Shown here piece by piece: positions 1-6,580 of a stretch of 6,895 nucleotides of DNA. The stretch is taken from assembly GCA_016206745.1 (NCBI GenBank), contig JACQQW010000033.1, positions 1 through 6,895 of the forward strand. The letters run 5' to 3'. This DNA is from Candidatus Omnitrophota bacterium (GTDB lineage Bacteria; Omnitrophota; Gorgyraeia; Zapsychrales; Fredricksoniimonadaceae). Each line of letters opens with the position of its first letter. Within the stretch, counting starts at the first letter, position 1. Under the pieces are notes generated by a model. That model searched no databases, was not told the origin of the DNA, and saw only the letters and a program-made list of their open reading frames with translations. The position numbers and the translations under genes were made by a program.

Positions 1-8
1 GCGTTCTT

Positions 9-1520
9 ATGAACAGCAAATATAAAGTTCTTATTTTTGACACAACTGTGCGCGACGGGGAACAGGCTCACGGTGCCACCATGACCCCGCAGGAGAAATT
101 GGAAATCGCCTTTGCTCTGGAGCGTTTGGGGGTGGACATCATTGAGGCGGGTTTCCCTGTTTCTTCCAAAGGGGATTTTGATTCCGTCAGGAATGTGGCC
201 AAAAACATCAAAAAATCATTTGTGTGCGCTTTGGCGCGCTGCGTCACCAAAGATATGGACGCGGCCATCGATGCGGTCAAACCGGCCAAGCATAAACGCA
301 TCCATATTTTCTTGGCCACCTCCAAAATCCATTTGGAACATAAATTTAAAAAGAGCCAGGACGAGATTTTAAACATGGCCGTGGCAGCGGTCAAATACGC
401 CCGCAAGCACATGGACAATATTGAGTTTTCGCCTGAAGATGCCTCGCGCACGGAAAAAACATTTTTATACCGCGTCCTGGAAGCGGTGATTGAGGCCGGG
501 GCAACCACCGTTAATATTCCTGATACCGTCGGATATTCTACCCCTCAGGAATACGGGGCCGTGATCGCAGGGATATGCGCGCATGTGCCCAATATCAATA
601 AGGCGGTCATTTCCACCCATTGCCATGATGATTTGGGGTTGGGCGTGGCTAATTCCCTGGCCGGGGTCGTCAACGGGGCCCGCCAGGTCGAATGCACCAT
701 CAACGGCATCGGCGAGCGCGCGGGTAATGCTTCTATGGAAGAGATTGTCATGGGTTTGGCCACGCGCCGGGATTTTTTTGGCCTGGCCACCAATATTAAC
801 ACTAAAGAGTTCTACCGCATTTCGCGGCTGGTCAGCAAAGCCACGGGTTTTGTGGTGCCTCCCAACAAAGCCATTGTGGGGGCCAATGCCTTCCGCCATG
901 AGTCGGGTATACACCAGGACGGTATTTTGAAAGAGCGCCGCACGTATGAAATCATGGACCCGGAGGACGTCGGGGTGCCTTCCCACGGGACTTTGGTCCT
1001 GGGCAAGCATTCCGGGCGGCACGCCTTCAAAGACCGGTTGAAGCGGTTGGGATTTAATTTGCCTGAACCCGCCATCGATGCCGCGTTTGATCGGTTTAAA
1101 GACCTGGCGGACAAAAAGAAGGAAATTTATGACGAAGACTTGATGGCCATTGTCGAAGATGAAGGCAAGACCACCCACGATGCCCTCACCCTGATTGATT
1201 TGGAGTATACCAGCGGAACAAGGATCAAGCCGCAGGTGAGCGTGACGATAAACTATAAGGGAAAGAGCATTGTCCGCGCCTCAACCGGGGACGGCCCGGT
1301 GGATGCTTGTTACAAGGCCATTGCCGCGGTCACCAAGGTCAAAGCCCGGTTGCTGGATTACAGCATTCAATCCGTGACCCAGGGGGATGATGCTTTGGGT
1401 GAAGTCAGCGTCAAGGTTTGCGTCCAGGGCAAGAATTTCTTGGGCCGCGGCGCCAGCACCGACATTATCGAGGCCTCGGCCAAGGCGTATATTAATGCGA
1501 TTAATAAAGCCCGGGCATGA
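9..1520 (+). CDS. leuA: 2-isopropylmalate synthase
   Basis: LeuA condenses acetyl-CoA with 2-oxoisovalerate to give 2-isopropylmalate, the committed step of leucine synthesis in the cytoplasm. The 503-residue protein has the usual length and full architecture. An N-terminal HMGL-like TIM barrel (about residues 5-280) opens with DTTVRDGEQ (11-19), carrying the catalytic/metal Arg15-Asp16 pair. Metal ligands are visible in THCHDD (203-208; His204, His206) and GERAGNAS (235-242; Asn240). A linker with HESGIHQDG (297-305) follows, then the C-terminal leucine-sensing dimer domain (about 390-503) ending in STDIIEAS. The HCHDD and DGEQ forms favour isopropylmalate synthase over citramalate or homocitrate synthase. 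The ATG at 9 fits the family N-terminus, but only 8 bases precede it, no ribosome-binding site is visible there, and the frame stays open to the window edge. The presence of the regulatory domain suggests leucine feedback inhibition (family knowledge). Its stop overlaps the aroE start by 4 nt. Confidence 0.95.
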   Translation: MNSKYKVLIFDTTVRDGEQAHGATMTPQEKLEIAFALERLGVDIIEAGFPVSSKGDFDSVRNVAKNIKKSFVCALARCVTKDMDAAIDAVKPAKHKRIHIFLATSKIHLEHKFKKSQDEILNMAVAAVKYARKHMDNIEFSPEDASRTEKTFLYRVLEAVIEAGATTVNIPDTVGYSTPQEYGAVIAGICAHVPNINKAVISTHCHDDLGLGVANSLAGVVNGARQVECTINGIGERAGNASMEEIVMGLATRRDFFGLATNINTKEFYRISRLVSKATGFVVPPNKAIVGANAFRHESGIHQDGILKERRTYEIMDPEDVGVPSHGTLVLGKHSGRHAFKDRLKRLGFNLPEPAIDAAFDRFKDLADKKKEIYDEDLMAIVEDEGKTTHDALTLIDLEYTSGTRIKPQVSVTINYKGKSIVRASTGDGPVDACYKAIAAVTKVKARLLDYSIQSVTQGDDALGEVSVKVCVQGKNFLGRGASTDIIEASAKAYINAINKARA

Positions 1521-2395
1521 CTTACGAACCTCCGGCCATATACGGCATCATCGGTCATCCGCTGACGCATAGTTTATCACCGCTCATGCATAATGCGGCA
1601 TTCAAATCTTTGCAGGTTAATGCGGTATATAAATTGTTTCCCTTGGGCGGCGACCAAGAGCTTAAGCTTTTTATGGAAGACCTCCGGGAGGAGGGTAATC
1701 CCATTTTCGGTTTGAACGTGACCGTGCCGTACAAGGAAAAAATCCTGCCTTTCTTGGACGCCGTGGACCCTTTTGCCGCAAAGGCGGGGGCGGTCAATAC
1801 CATTGTCATCACGCATCAGCGTAAAATGCGCGGTTTTAACACCGATGGGCCCGGGTTTTTGAGCCATTTAAGTGAATTGGGATTTGATCCCAAGGGCAAA
1901 CGCATTGCCATTTTAGGCGCGGGCGGGACGGCCCGGGCCATTTTAAGCGTTCTATGCTTGATCAATGACCGGCCGGCCGGCATCAAGCTCTATAACCGCA
2001 CCGTTGACCATGCCCAAAAATTGGCTGCGCAGTTAGGGCAGAACATGGATGCCTCTTTGGTTGAAGTGGTGCATAGCCCGGAAGATTTAAACGTGGAATT
2101 GGCGGACTGCCTGATCAATACCACGTCCGTCGGGCTTAAAGGCGAAGACAAGCTTTTGATTGATCCGGATGCGGTGCATCCCGATATGCTGGTCTACGAT
2201 GTCATTTATAATCCGCCGCAGACCGCATTGCTCAAGGCCGCCAAATCCAAGGGCGCGCAAATATCCAATGGCCTGGGGATGTTGTATTACCAGGGAATTC
2301 TGGCGTTTAAACATTGGGCCGGGGTGGACATCGACGGTAAATGCAAAGCTATTATGCGCAAAGCATTGCAAGAGGGCCTGAAAAATGAGTCATAA
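1517..2395 (+). CDS. aroE: Shikimate dehydrogenase (NADP+)
   Basis: AroE reduces 3-dehydroshikimate to shikimate with NADPH, the fourth step of the chorismate pathway. The 292-residue protein is of normal length. The N-terminal substrate domain has the shikimate-binding SLS (19-21, in HPLTHSLSPLMHN), the catalytic lysine in NVTVPYKE (Lys73), Asn94 in AGAVNT, and the partner aspartate in GFNTDG (Asp110). The Rossmann domain has the glycine loop GAGGTAR (134-140) and an NRT motif (160-162), typical of NADP-preferring AroE. The conserved C-terminal stretch SNGLGMLYYQG (about 250-260) is present. All key residues are there, so I expect an active enzyme and do not favour a YdiB or quinate-specific variant. 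The start ATG at 1517 overlaps the leuA stop as ATGA and has no convincing Shine-Dalgarno, so translation is probably coupled to leuA. The enzyme acting on its product, AroK, is encoded about 2.6 kb downstream in the same run. Confidence 0.95.
   Translation: MTYEPPAIYGIIGHPLTHSLSPLMHNAAFKSLQVNAVYKLFPLGGDQELKLFMEDLREEGNPIFGLNVTVPYKEKILPFLDAVDPFAAKAGAVNTIVITHQRKMRGFNTDGPGFLSHLSELGFDPKGKRIAILGAGGTARAILSVLCLINDRPAGIKLYNRTVDHAQKLAAQLGQNMDASLVEVVHSPEDLNVELADCLINTTSVGLKGEDKLLIDPDAVHPDMLVYDVIYNPPQTALLKAAKSKGAQISNGLGMLYYQGILAFKHWAGVDIDGKCKAIMRKALQEGLKNES
2371..2376 (+). promoter_or_regulatory. Ribosome-binding site for the MFS gene
   Basis: AGAGGG lies inside the 3' end of aroE, 8 nt before the ATG at 2385. 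It supports that start, which gives an 11-nt overlap with aroE, over the alternative in-frame ATG at 2403. Confidence 0.6.
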
Positions 2396-3596
2396 TAAAC
2401 GCATGGTCAATACCACCATCCTGCTCGCCGCTTTGGGCTATTTTGTCGATATTTATGATCTGATCCTTTTTAGCATTGTCCGGGTGAAAAGTTTAAAGGC
2501 CCTGGGGGTCCCCGACACCGAGCTGCTTTCCCAGGGGGTTTTATTGCTCAACATGCAAATGGGCGGGATGCTTTTAGGCGGGATATTGTGGGGCATGCTA
2601 GGCGATAAACGCGGCCGGCTCTCGGTCCTGCTGGGGTCTATCTTTCTTTATTCCATCGCCAATATCGCCAATGGTTTTGTCGATTCCGTCGGTGCTTACG
2701 CTGTGTTGCGTTTATTGGCAGGCATCGGCCTGGCCGGTGAACTGGGCGCCGGGATCACCTTGGTCAGTGAAATCATGTCCAAAGAAACCAGGGGCTATGG
2801 GACGGCCATCGTGGCCACCGTCGGTATTTTAGGGGCCATTGCCGCGGCCTTGATCGGGGACTTGTTTGACTGGCGCGCGGCGTATTTTATCGGCGGCGGC
2901 ATGGGCGTCGGGCTTTTGCTTTTGCGCATCAAGGCCGGGGAATCGTTGATGTTCCAGAAAGCGCGGGACCAAAAGCAACGGGGAGGGCTGTTGCGTATTT
3001 TTAAATCGGCGTCCAATATTTGGAAATACGCGCGCTGTATTTTGATCGGCGTGCCTTTGTGGTTTGTGGTCGGCATTTTGATCACTTTCGCGCCGGAATT
3101 CGGCAAGGCCCTGGGGATGAAAGAAGTCCCCAGCGCGGGCAAAGCCGTGATGTTTGCTTATATTGGACTGGCTGTTGGCGATTTGACCAGCGGTTTTTTG
3201 TCTCAAATATGGGGCAGCCGTAAAAAAATTGCCGCGGCCTTTATGGCATTGAATGCCGTGTTTATGCTCATGTATCTTTTGGCCAGGGCGCCTTCATTGA
3301 ATATGTTTTATATCATGTGTTTAAGCCTGGGGTTTGCCAGCGGGTATTGGGCCGTGTTTGTGACCATTGCGGCGGAACAATTCGGCACCAATGTCCGGTC
3401 GACGGTGGCGACCACCGTCCCTAATTTTGTCCGGGGGGCCGTGGTCCCTTTGACCTTGAGCTTCCAATCATTAAAGGGCATTTATGGCACGATCAACGGC
3501 GCTTTGATTGTGGCGGTGTTTTGTGTGGGCGCGGCTTTTTGGGCCCTGATCAATATGGAAGAGACGCACGGCAAAGACCTGGATTATCTGGAGTAA
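2385..3596 (+). CDS. Major facilitator superfamily transporter, substrate unknown
   Basis: This is a 403-residue inner-membrane carrier, likely with 12 helices (roughly 10-34, 50-70, 80-99, 104-128, 138-158, 163-182, 215-236, 251-272, 281-300, 306-330, 337-360, 370-390). MFS motif A is clear in the loop after helix 2 (GMLGDKRGR, 70-78). Helix 4 has R109 followed by GIGLAGELG (113-121), then KETRG (133-137), as in the sugar-porter, AAHS and metabolite:H+ symporter branches. The C-terminus EETHGKDLDYL (391-401) resembles the sugar-porter tail. Helix 1 has two acidic residues, Asp22 and Asp25, in YFVDIYDLILF, candidates for proton coupling. The hydrophilic central loop is about residues 183-214. 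The substrate cannot be read from sequence. Its position between aroE and aroK, and the existence of MFS shikimate carriers such as ShiA, makes an aromatic or carboxylate substrate conceivable, but that is inference only. It overlaps aroE by 11 nt and ends 1 nt before the prepilin peptidase. Confidence 0.88.
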   Translation: MSHNKRMVNTTILLAALGYFVDIYDLILFSIVRVKSLKALGVPDTELLSQGVLLLNMQMGGMLLGGILWGMLGDKRGRLSVLLGSIFLYSIANIANGFVDSVGAYAVLRLLAGIGLAGELGAGITLVSEIMSKETRGYGTAIVATVGILGAIAAALIGDLFDWRAAYFIGGGMGVGLLLLRIKAGESLMFQKARDQKQRGGLLRIFKSASNIWKYARCILIGVPLWFVVGILITFAPEFGKALGMKEVPSAGKAVMFAYIGLAVGDLTSGFLSQIWGSRKKIAAAFMALNAVFMLMYLLARAPSLNMFYIMCLSLGFASGYWAVFVTIAAEQFGTNVRSTVATTVPNFVRGAVVPLTLSFQSLKGIYGTINGALIVAVFCVGAAFWALINMEETHGKDLDYLE

Positions 3597-3597
3597 A

Positions 3598-4596
3598 ATG
3601 GACATTATTTTATTCTTCATGTTTGCTTTGGGCGCCATCATCGGCAGTTTTTTGAATGTTTGCATTGTGCGTTTCCCTCAGGAAAAATCCGTGGTCTTCC
3701 CAGGTTCGCATTGCGGCCATTGCGGCGTTTCCATCGCCTGGCATGACAATGTCCCTCTCTTAAGTTGGCTTATACTCAAAGGCAGGTGCCGCCGGTGCAA
3801 GGCGAGGATTTCTTTCCGTTACTGGCTGGTTGAGTTCCTGACCGCTTTGGTCTTTGTTGGGTTTTATCAAAAATATGGGCTAAGCCCGGTGCTGGGCCCC
3901 TATTTGGTCATGGCCTGCTGTTTTATGGTGGCGACCTTTGTGGATTTTGCCCACCGCATTATCCCCGACCAGGTGAGCGTGGGCGGCATGTTCGCCGGCA
4001 TTGTTTTGAGCGTGCTGGTCCCGCAGTTGCATCCGGTCAGCCCTATGGAGGCCATGTTGGGCGGTTTTATGGCCGGCCTGATGGTCTTGATATGTCTGGT
4101 TTTGATGCTGATTTATCCGGTTTTTTGCAGGCATTTGATGGAGGAGCAGGACCCGTCGGAGGACCGGGGGGGCAAAATTTTAGTTTTGAGTTCTTTGTTG
4201 GTCATCGCAGGGATCAATGCCGGCATCGCTTATTTGCCGCCATCCATTGCCACGCGCGTTTTAAGTTTAAGCGCCGCTTTATCGGGATATATCGTCGGTG
4301 GTGGGCTGATTCTTGCCATGGGCCTGTTCGGCGACATTGTGTTTAAAAAGGAAAGCATGGGCGGGGGAGACGTTAAATTGATGGCCATGACCGGCGCGTT
4401 CTTGGGCTGGAAACTGGCAATGGCGGCATTTTTCTTGGCCCCATTTTTCGGCGCGGTCTATGGCATCATCGAAAAAATCCGCACCAAAGACAGCACCATC
4501 GCCTATGGGCCATTCTTGGTCCTGGGGTCTTTGGTCAGTTTATTGTGGGGTGAGCAAATCATCCGCTGGGTTTTAAACGGAGGTCTGGCTTTATGA
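3598..4596 (+). CDS. pilD: Prepilin peptidase / N-methyltransferase (A24 family), extended form
   Basis: This integral inner-membrane aspartic protease cleaves the leader of type IV prepilins or type II secretion pseudopilins and usually methylates the new N-terminus. The symbol is generic: the same family is called PilD, GspO or ComC by context, and no pilin gene is nearby to decide. The N-terminal domain (about residues 9-80) has GSFLNV (16-21), the PGSHCGHC zinc-type pair (Cys39, Cys42) and the second pair CRRC (Cys64, Cys67). The peptidase part has the first catalytic Asp in FVDFAHRIIPD (Asp116) and the second in MGGGDVKLM (Asp258), followed by GAFLGW (266-271) and AYGPFL (302-307). At 332 residues it exceeds the usual 230-290. 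The aspartates are 142 residues apart, against about 64 in characterised members such as TcpJ, because of an extra hydrophobic segment that looks like an internal duplication. The start ATG lies 1 nt after the MFS stop, with GGAG at 3590-3593 only 4 nt upstream, so coupling is likely. Confidence 0.93.
   Translation: MDIILFFMFALGAIIGSFLNVCIVRFPQEKSVVFPGSHCGHCGVSIAWHDNVPLLSWLILKGRCRRCKARISFRYWLVEFLTALVFVGFYQKYGLSPVLGPYLVMACCFMVATFVDFAHRIIPDQVSVGGMFAGIVLSVLVPQLHPVSPMEAMLGGFMAGLMVLICLVLMLIYPVFCRHLMEEQDPSEDRGGKILVLSSLLVIAGINAGIAYLPPSIATRVLSLSAALSGYIVGGGLILAMGLFGDIVFKKESMGGGDVKLMAMTGAFLGWKLAMAAFFLAPFFGAVYGIIEKIRTKDSTIAYGPFLVLGSLVSLLWGEQIIRWVLNGGLAL
4579..4583 (+). promoter_or_regulatory. Ribosome-binding site for the small exported protein
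   Basis: GGAGG sits 9 nt before the ATG at 4593, inside the end of the prepilin peptidase gene. It is among the strongest Shine-Dalgarno matches in the window and supports this short gene being translated. Confidence 0.6.
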
Positions 4597-4949
4597 AGTT
4601 AAATATATTCTTCTTCTCCATGTTTTTATTATATGCTGCCACATCTTTTGCCACACCTCCTTCGGATATGTCCTTGACTTACGATAAGGAAAAGAACATT
4701 GTTCATGTTTCCGCCAAACATCCATCCGGCCGCCTGGAACGGCATTATGTGCGCCGGCTGGTGATTTATAAAAATGATGGGCCTGTGGAAACGCTTAACT
4801 TTCCCCGTCAGAAATTAGCGGCCGGATTGGAAGAAGACATCGAACTCAAGGCCGGACCCGGCGATCGCATCAGCATTGAAGCTTTCTGCAGCCAGGGCGG
4901 CAGCGGCAAAGCGCAGATAGAAATTCCCCAAGATAAGCCGGAAGGTTAA
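4593..4949 (+). CDS. Small exported protein, possible superoxide-reductase-like domain
   Basis: This is a 118-residue protein without a function I can assign firmly. Residues 1-20 form a Sec signal peptide: Lys2, a hydrophobic core (IFFFSMFLLYAA), and a likely signal peptidase I site after SFA (residue 20). No lipobox cysteine is seen. The mature part (about 98 residues) reads as alternating short beta strands with charged turns and no membrane segment, so it is probably a periplasmic or secreted beta-sandwich. His38, His43 and His51 (in HVSAKHP and RHYVRRLVIY) and a single Cys99 (EAFCSQGG) stand out. The HP...HY...C order recalls the iron-binding domain of superoxide reductase/desulfoferrodoxin, but the His normally three residues after the Cys is missing. 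Similar small PPSD-type proteins occur, as far as I recall, as conserved hypotheticals. The start overlaps the upstream stop as ATGA and has a good ribosome-binding site; aroK follows after 2 nt. That the gene is real is well supported; the fold assignment is tentative. Confidence 0.8.
   Translation: MKLNIFFFSMFLLYAATSFATPPSDMSLTYDKEKNIVHVSAKHPSGRLERHYVRRLVIYKNDGPVETLNFPRQKLAAGLEEDIELKAGPGDRISIEAFCSQGGSGKAQIEIPQDKPEG
4940..4945 (+). promoter_or_regulatory. Ribosome-binding site selecting the TTG start of aroK
   Basis: GGAAGG ends 6 nt before the TTG at 4952, which is optimal spacing. The alternative ATG at 4967 would be 21 nt away and has no Shine-Dalgarno of its own, so the TTG start is preferred. 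Confidence 0.6.
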
Positions 4950-4951
4950 CA

Positions 4952-5485
4952 TTGTCCAAAATCACCATGCTAAAATTTCAAAAGAACATTGTGCTCATTG
5001 GGATGATGGGTTCCGGGAAATCCATGGTGGCCAAAGCGCTGGCCCGGAAATTAAAAATGCCGCGTTTGTCCACGGATGAGTTGATTGAGAAAAAGGCCAA
5101 ATTAAGGATCAAAGACCTGGTGGCCCAAAAAGGATGGGAATATTTCCGCGCCCTGGAGCATAAAATTGTCGTGCAGGTGTCCGGGAAAAAAGGTATAATT
5201 ATTGATTGTGGCGGTGGAGTTGTCATGGACCCGGAAAATTTAAGTGCCCTGAAAGCAAACGGCATTGTTTTCTTTTTGAACGCAAGACCGGCGGTGATTT
5301 ATCAGAGGGTCAAAAATGATCCCAGCCGCCCGTTGGTGGATGTGCCAAACCCCCTGGCACAGATTAGACGAATCTACAAGCAGCGCCTCCCCCTGTACAA
5401 CCAGGCCCATTATGCCATCGATGCCTCTGGCGTATCGATTGAAGGTCCGGTTGCGCAAATACTTGCAAGGGTAATACAATCATGA
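4952..5485 (+). CDS. aroK: Shikimate kinase
   Basis: AroK phosphorylates shikimate at the 3-OH using ATP, the fifth step toward chorismate, using the product of AroE encoded upstream. The 177-residue P-loop kinase has normal family length. Visible motifs are the Walker A loop GMMGSGKS (17-24), the shikimate-binding Asp42 in STDELIE (40-46), Arg66 in YFRALE (64-69), the glycine triplet in DCGGGVV (85-91), the LID arginine in SRPLVD (Arg126), and the adenine-side Arg145 region in YKQRLPLY (142-149). One oddity is that the first acidic residue of the usual D-[TS]-D motif is Ser40 here; that residue normally helps hold Mg2+. Otherwise all expected residues are present and I expect activity. The chosen start is TTG at 4952, 2 nt after the preceding stop, because a GGAAGG motif is correctly spaced; ATG at 4967 would remove only five residues and leave the kinase core intact. 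The stop overlaps dprA by 4 nt. Confidence 0.93.
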   Translation: MSKITMLKFQKNIVLIGMMGSGKSMVAKALARKLKMPRLSTDELIEKKAKLRIKDLVAQKGWEYFRALEHKIVVQVSGKKGIIIDCGGGVVMDPENLSALKANGIVFFLNARPAVIYQRVKNDPSRPLVDVPNPLAQIRRIYKQRLPLYNQAHYAIDASGVSIEGPVAQILARVIQS

Positions 5486-6579
5486 AGGAACAAGATGCGT
5501 TGTTGGTGCTTAATGCCGTGCCTGGCTTAGGCGCGGTCAAAGTCAAACTTTTGTGTCAATTGTTCGGCTCTGCCGCAGGGGTATTAAAGCAGGATTATGC
5601 GGAAATTTTATCTTCCGGGATGGTGACGCCGGGCGTAGCGGAAAATATAATCCATTTTTCTAAAGACAAATTTTTATTGGATGAATATAATCTAGCGCGG
5701 CAAAAAGGCGTACGGGTGATGACCATCGCGGACGATGATTTTCCCCAAAGCCTGCGCGACATCCCCGGCGGGCCCATTGTTCTTTATATTCAGGGTGATG
5801 TGAACGCTTTATATGCGGCTTCCATCGCCATGGTCGGTTCCCGGATATGTTCGCATTATGGTGTGAACATGGCCGGGCTTTTCGCCGCTTCTTTCGCCCA
5901 GGCGGGATTGGTGGTGGTTTCAGGCCTGGCCAGGGGGATTGACACCGCGGCCCATCAGGGATGTTTGAAGGCCGGCGGGCGTACCATAGCGGTGCTTGGT
6001 TGCGGGCTGGACCATGTGTATCCGAAAGAAAACCGTTCCTTGATGGAGGCGATCGGCAGGCAGGGGGCCGTGGTGTCGGAACTGCCCATGGGGACGCCGC
6101 CGATCCCGGCGAATTTTCCCCGGCGTAACCGCATCATCAGCGGCTTGACCTTGACCACCCTGGTGGTTGAGGCGGGCGCCGGCAGCGGCGCGTTGATCAC
6201 CGCCGACTTTGCGCTGGAGCAGGGAAGGGACGTGTTTGTGGTCCCGGCCAATGTCGATCATCCTTCCGCCCAGGGCAGTAACCGGCTGATCAAAGACGGG
6301 GCCAAAGTGGCGTTGACCCCGGGCGATGTGCTCGATGAATTCAAGGGGCAGTTGGAACTGGCCTTCCCTCCACCACCGGGTGCGCGTGAACACCAGCCGG
6401 TGTCTTTGACCGAGGCGGAGATGGGATTTTACAAATGCCTGACTTCTGAGCCCATGCCCATGGATGAACTTTTGCTGCGGACCAAACAGCCGCTGGCCCG
6501 GGCGGCGCAGGTTTTATTGAATTTAGAGTTAAAAGGAATCGTCCGGCAATTGCCCGGAAAATCATATATAAAGGTCTGA
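5482..6579 (+). CDS. dprA: DNA-processing protein DprA (Smf)
   Basis: DprA binds single-stranded DNA entering the cell during natural transformation, shields it, and loads RecA; it is also widespread in bacteria not known to be competent. The 365-residue protein has the full three-part layout. Residues about 5-60 are a helix-hairpin-helix/SAM-like region (PGLGAVKVKLL). Residues about 75-290 are the Rossmann-like DprA core, with VGSR (118-121), SGLARGIDTAAHQG (147-160), VLGCGLDHVYP (171-181), FPRRNRIISGL (212-222), SGALITADFALEQGR (235-249) and QGSNRLIKDGA (264-274). A proline-rich linker (296-299) leads to a C-terminal winged-helix domain (about 308-365) ending in GKSYIKV. All signature motifs are intact. 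The ATG at 5482 overlaps the aroK stop as ATGA, with AAGGG at 5467-5471 ten nt upstream. topA begins 1 nt after its stop, a pairing seen in many bacterial phyla. Confidence 0.96.
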   Translation: MKEQDALLVLNAVPGLGAVKVKLLCQLFGSAAGVLKQDYAEILSSGMVTPGVAENIIHFSKDKFLLDEYNLARQKGVRVMTIADDDFPQSLRDIPGGPIVLYIQGDVNALYAASIAMVGSRICSHYGVNMAGLFAASFAQAGLVVVSGLARGIDTAAHQGCLKAGGRTIAVLGCGLDHVYPKENRSLMEAIGRQGAVVSELPMGTPPIPANFPRRNRIISGLTLTTLVVEAGAGSGALITADFALEQGRDVFVVPANVDHPSAQGSNRLIKDGAKVALTPGDVLDEFKGQLELAFPPPPGAREHQPVSLTEAEMGFYKCLTSEPMPMDELLLRTKQPLARAAQVLLNLELKGIVRQLPGKSYIKV

Positions 6580-6580
6580 T

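Noticed and set aside
465..1178. A 237-codon open frame on the minus strand inside leuA
   Set aside because: It lies wholly antisense to a fully conserved leuA, its translation is rich in Gly, His, Pro and Arg with no recognisable motif, and it arises from codon bias on the coding strand.
1969..1980. Perfect GC palindrome CCGGCCGGCCGG
   Set aside because: It encodes ordinary Arg-Pro-Ala-Gly codons inside aroE, is not repeated, and has no following U-tract, so it is neither a terminator nor a repeat element.
3020..3223. Alternative-frame plus-strand open frame inside the MFS gene
   Set aside because: The MFS frame shows continuous helices and motifs across this stretch; the other frame lacks family features and has no good ribosome-binding site.
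5194..5199. Perfect TATAAT, a possible internal -10 box ahead of dprA
   Set aside because: It lies within conserved aroK codons (Gly-Ile-Ile-Ile), and no -35-like hexamer sits 16-18 bp upstream; the nearest TTG-type hexamer is 21 bp away.
5920..6393. A 157-codon open frame on the minus strand inside dprA
   Set aside because: It is antisense to the most conserved DprA motifs, has low-complexity Arg/Gly/His-rich composition and matches no family I recognise.
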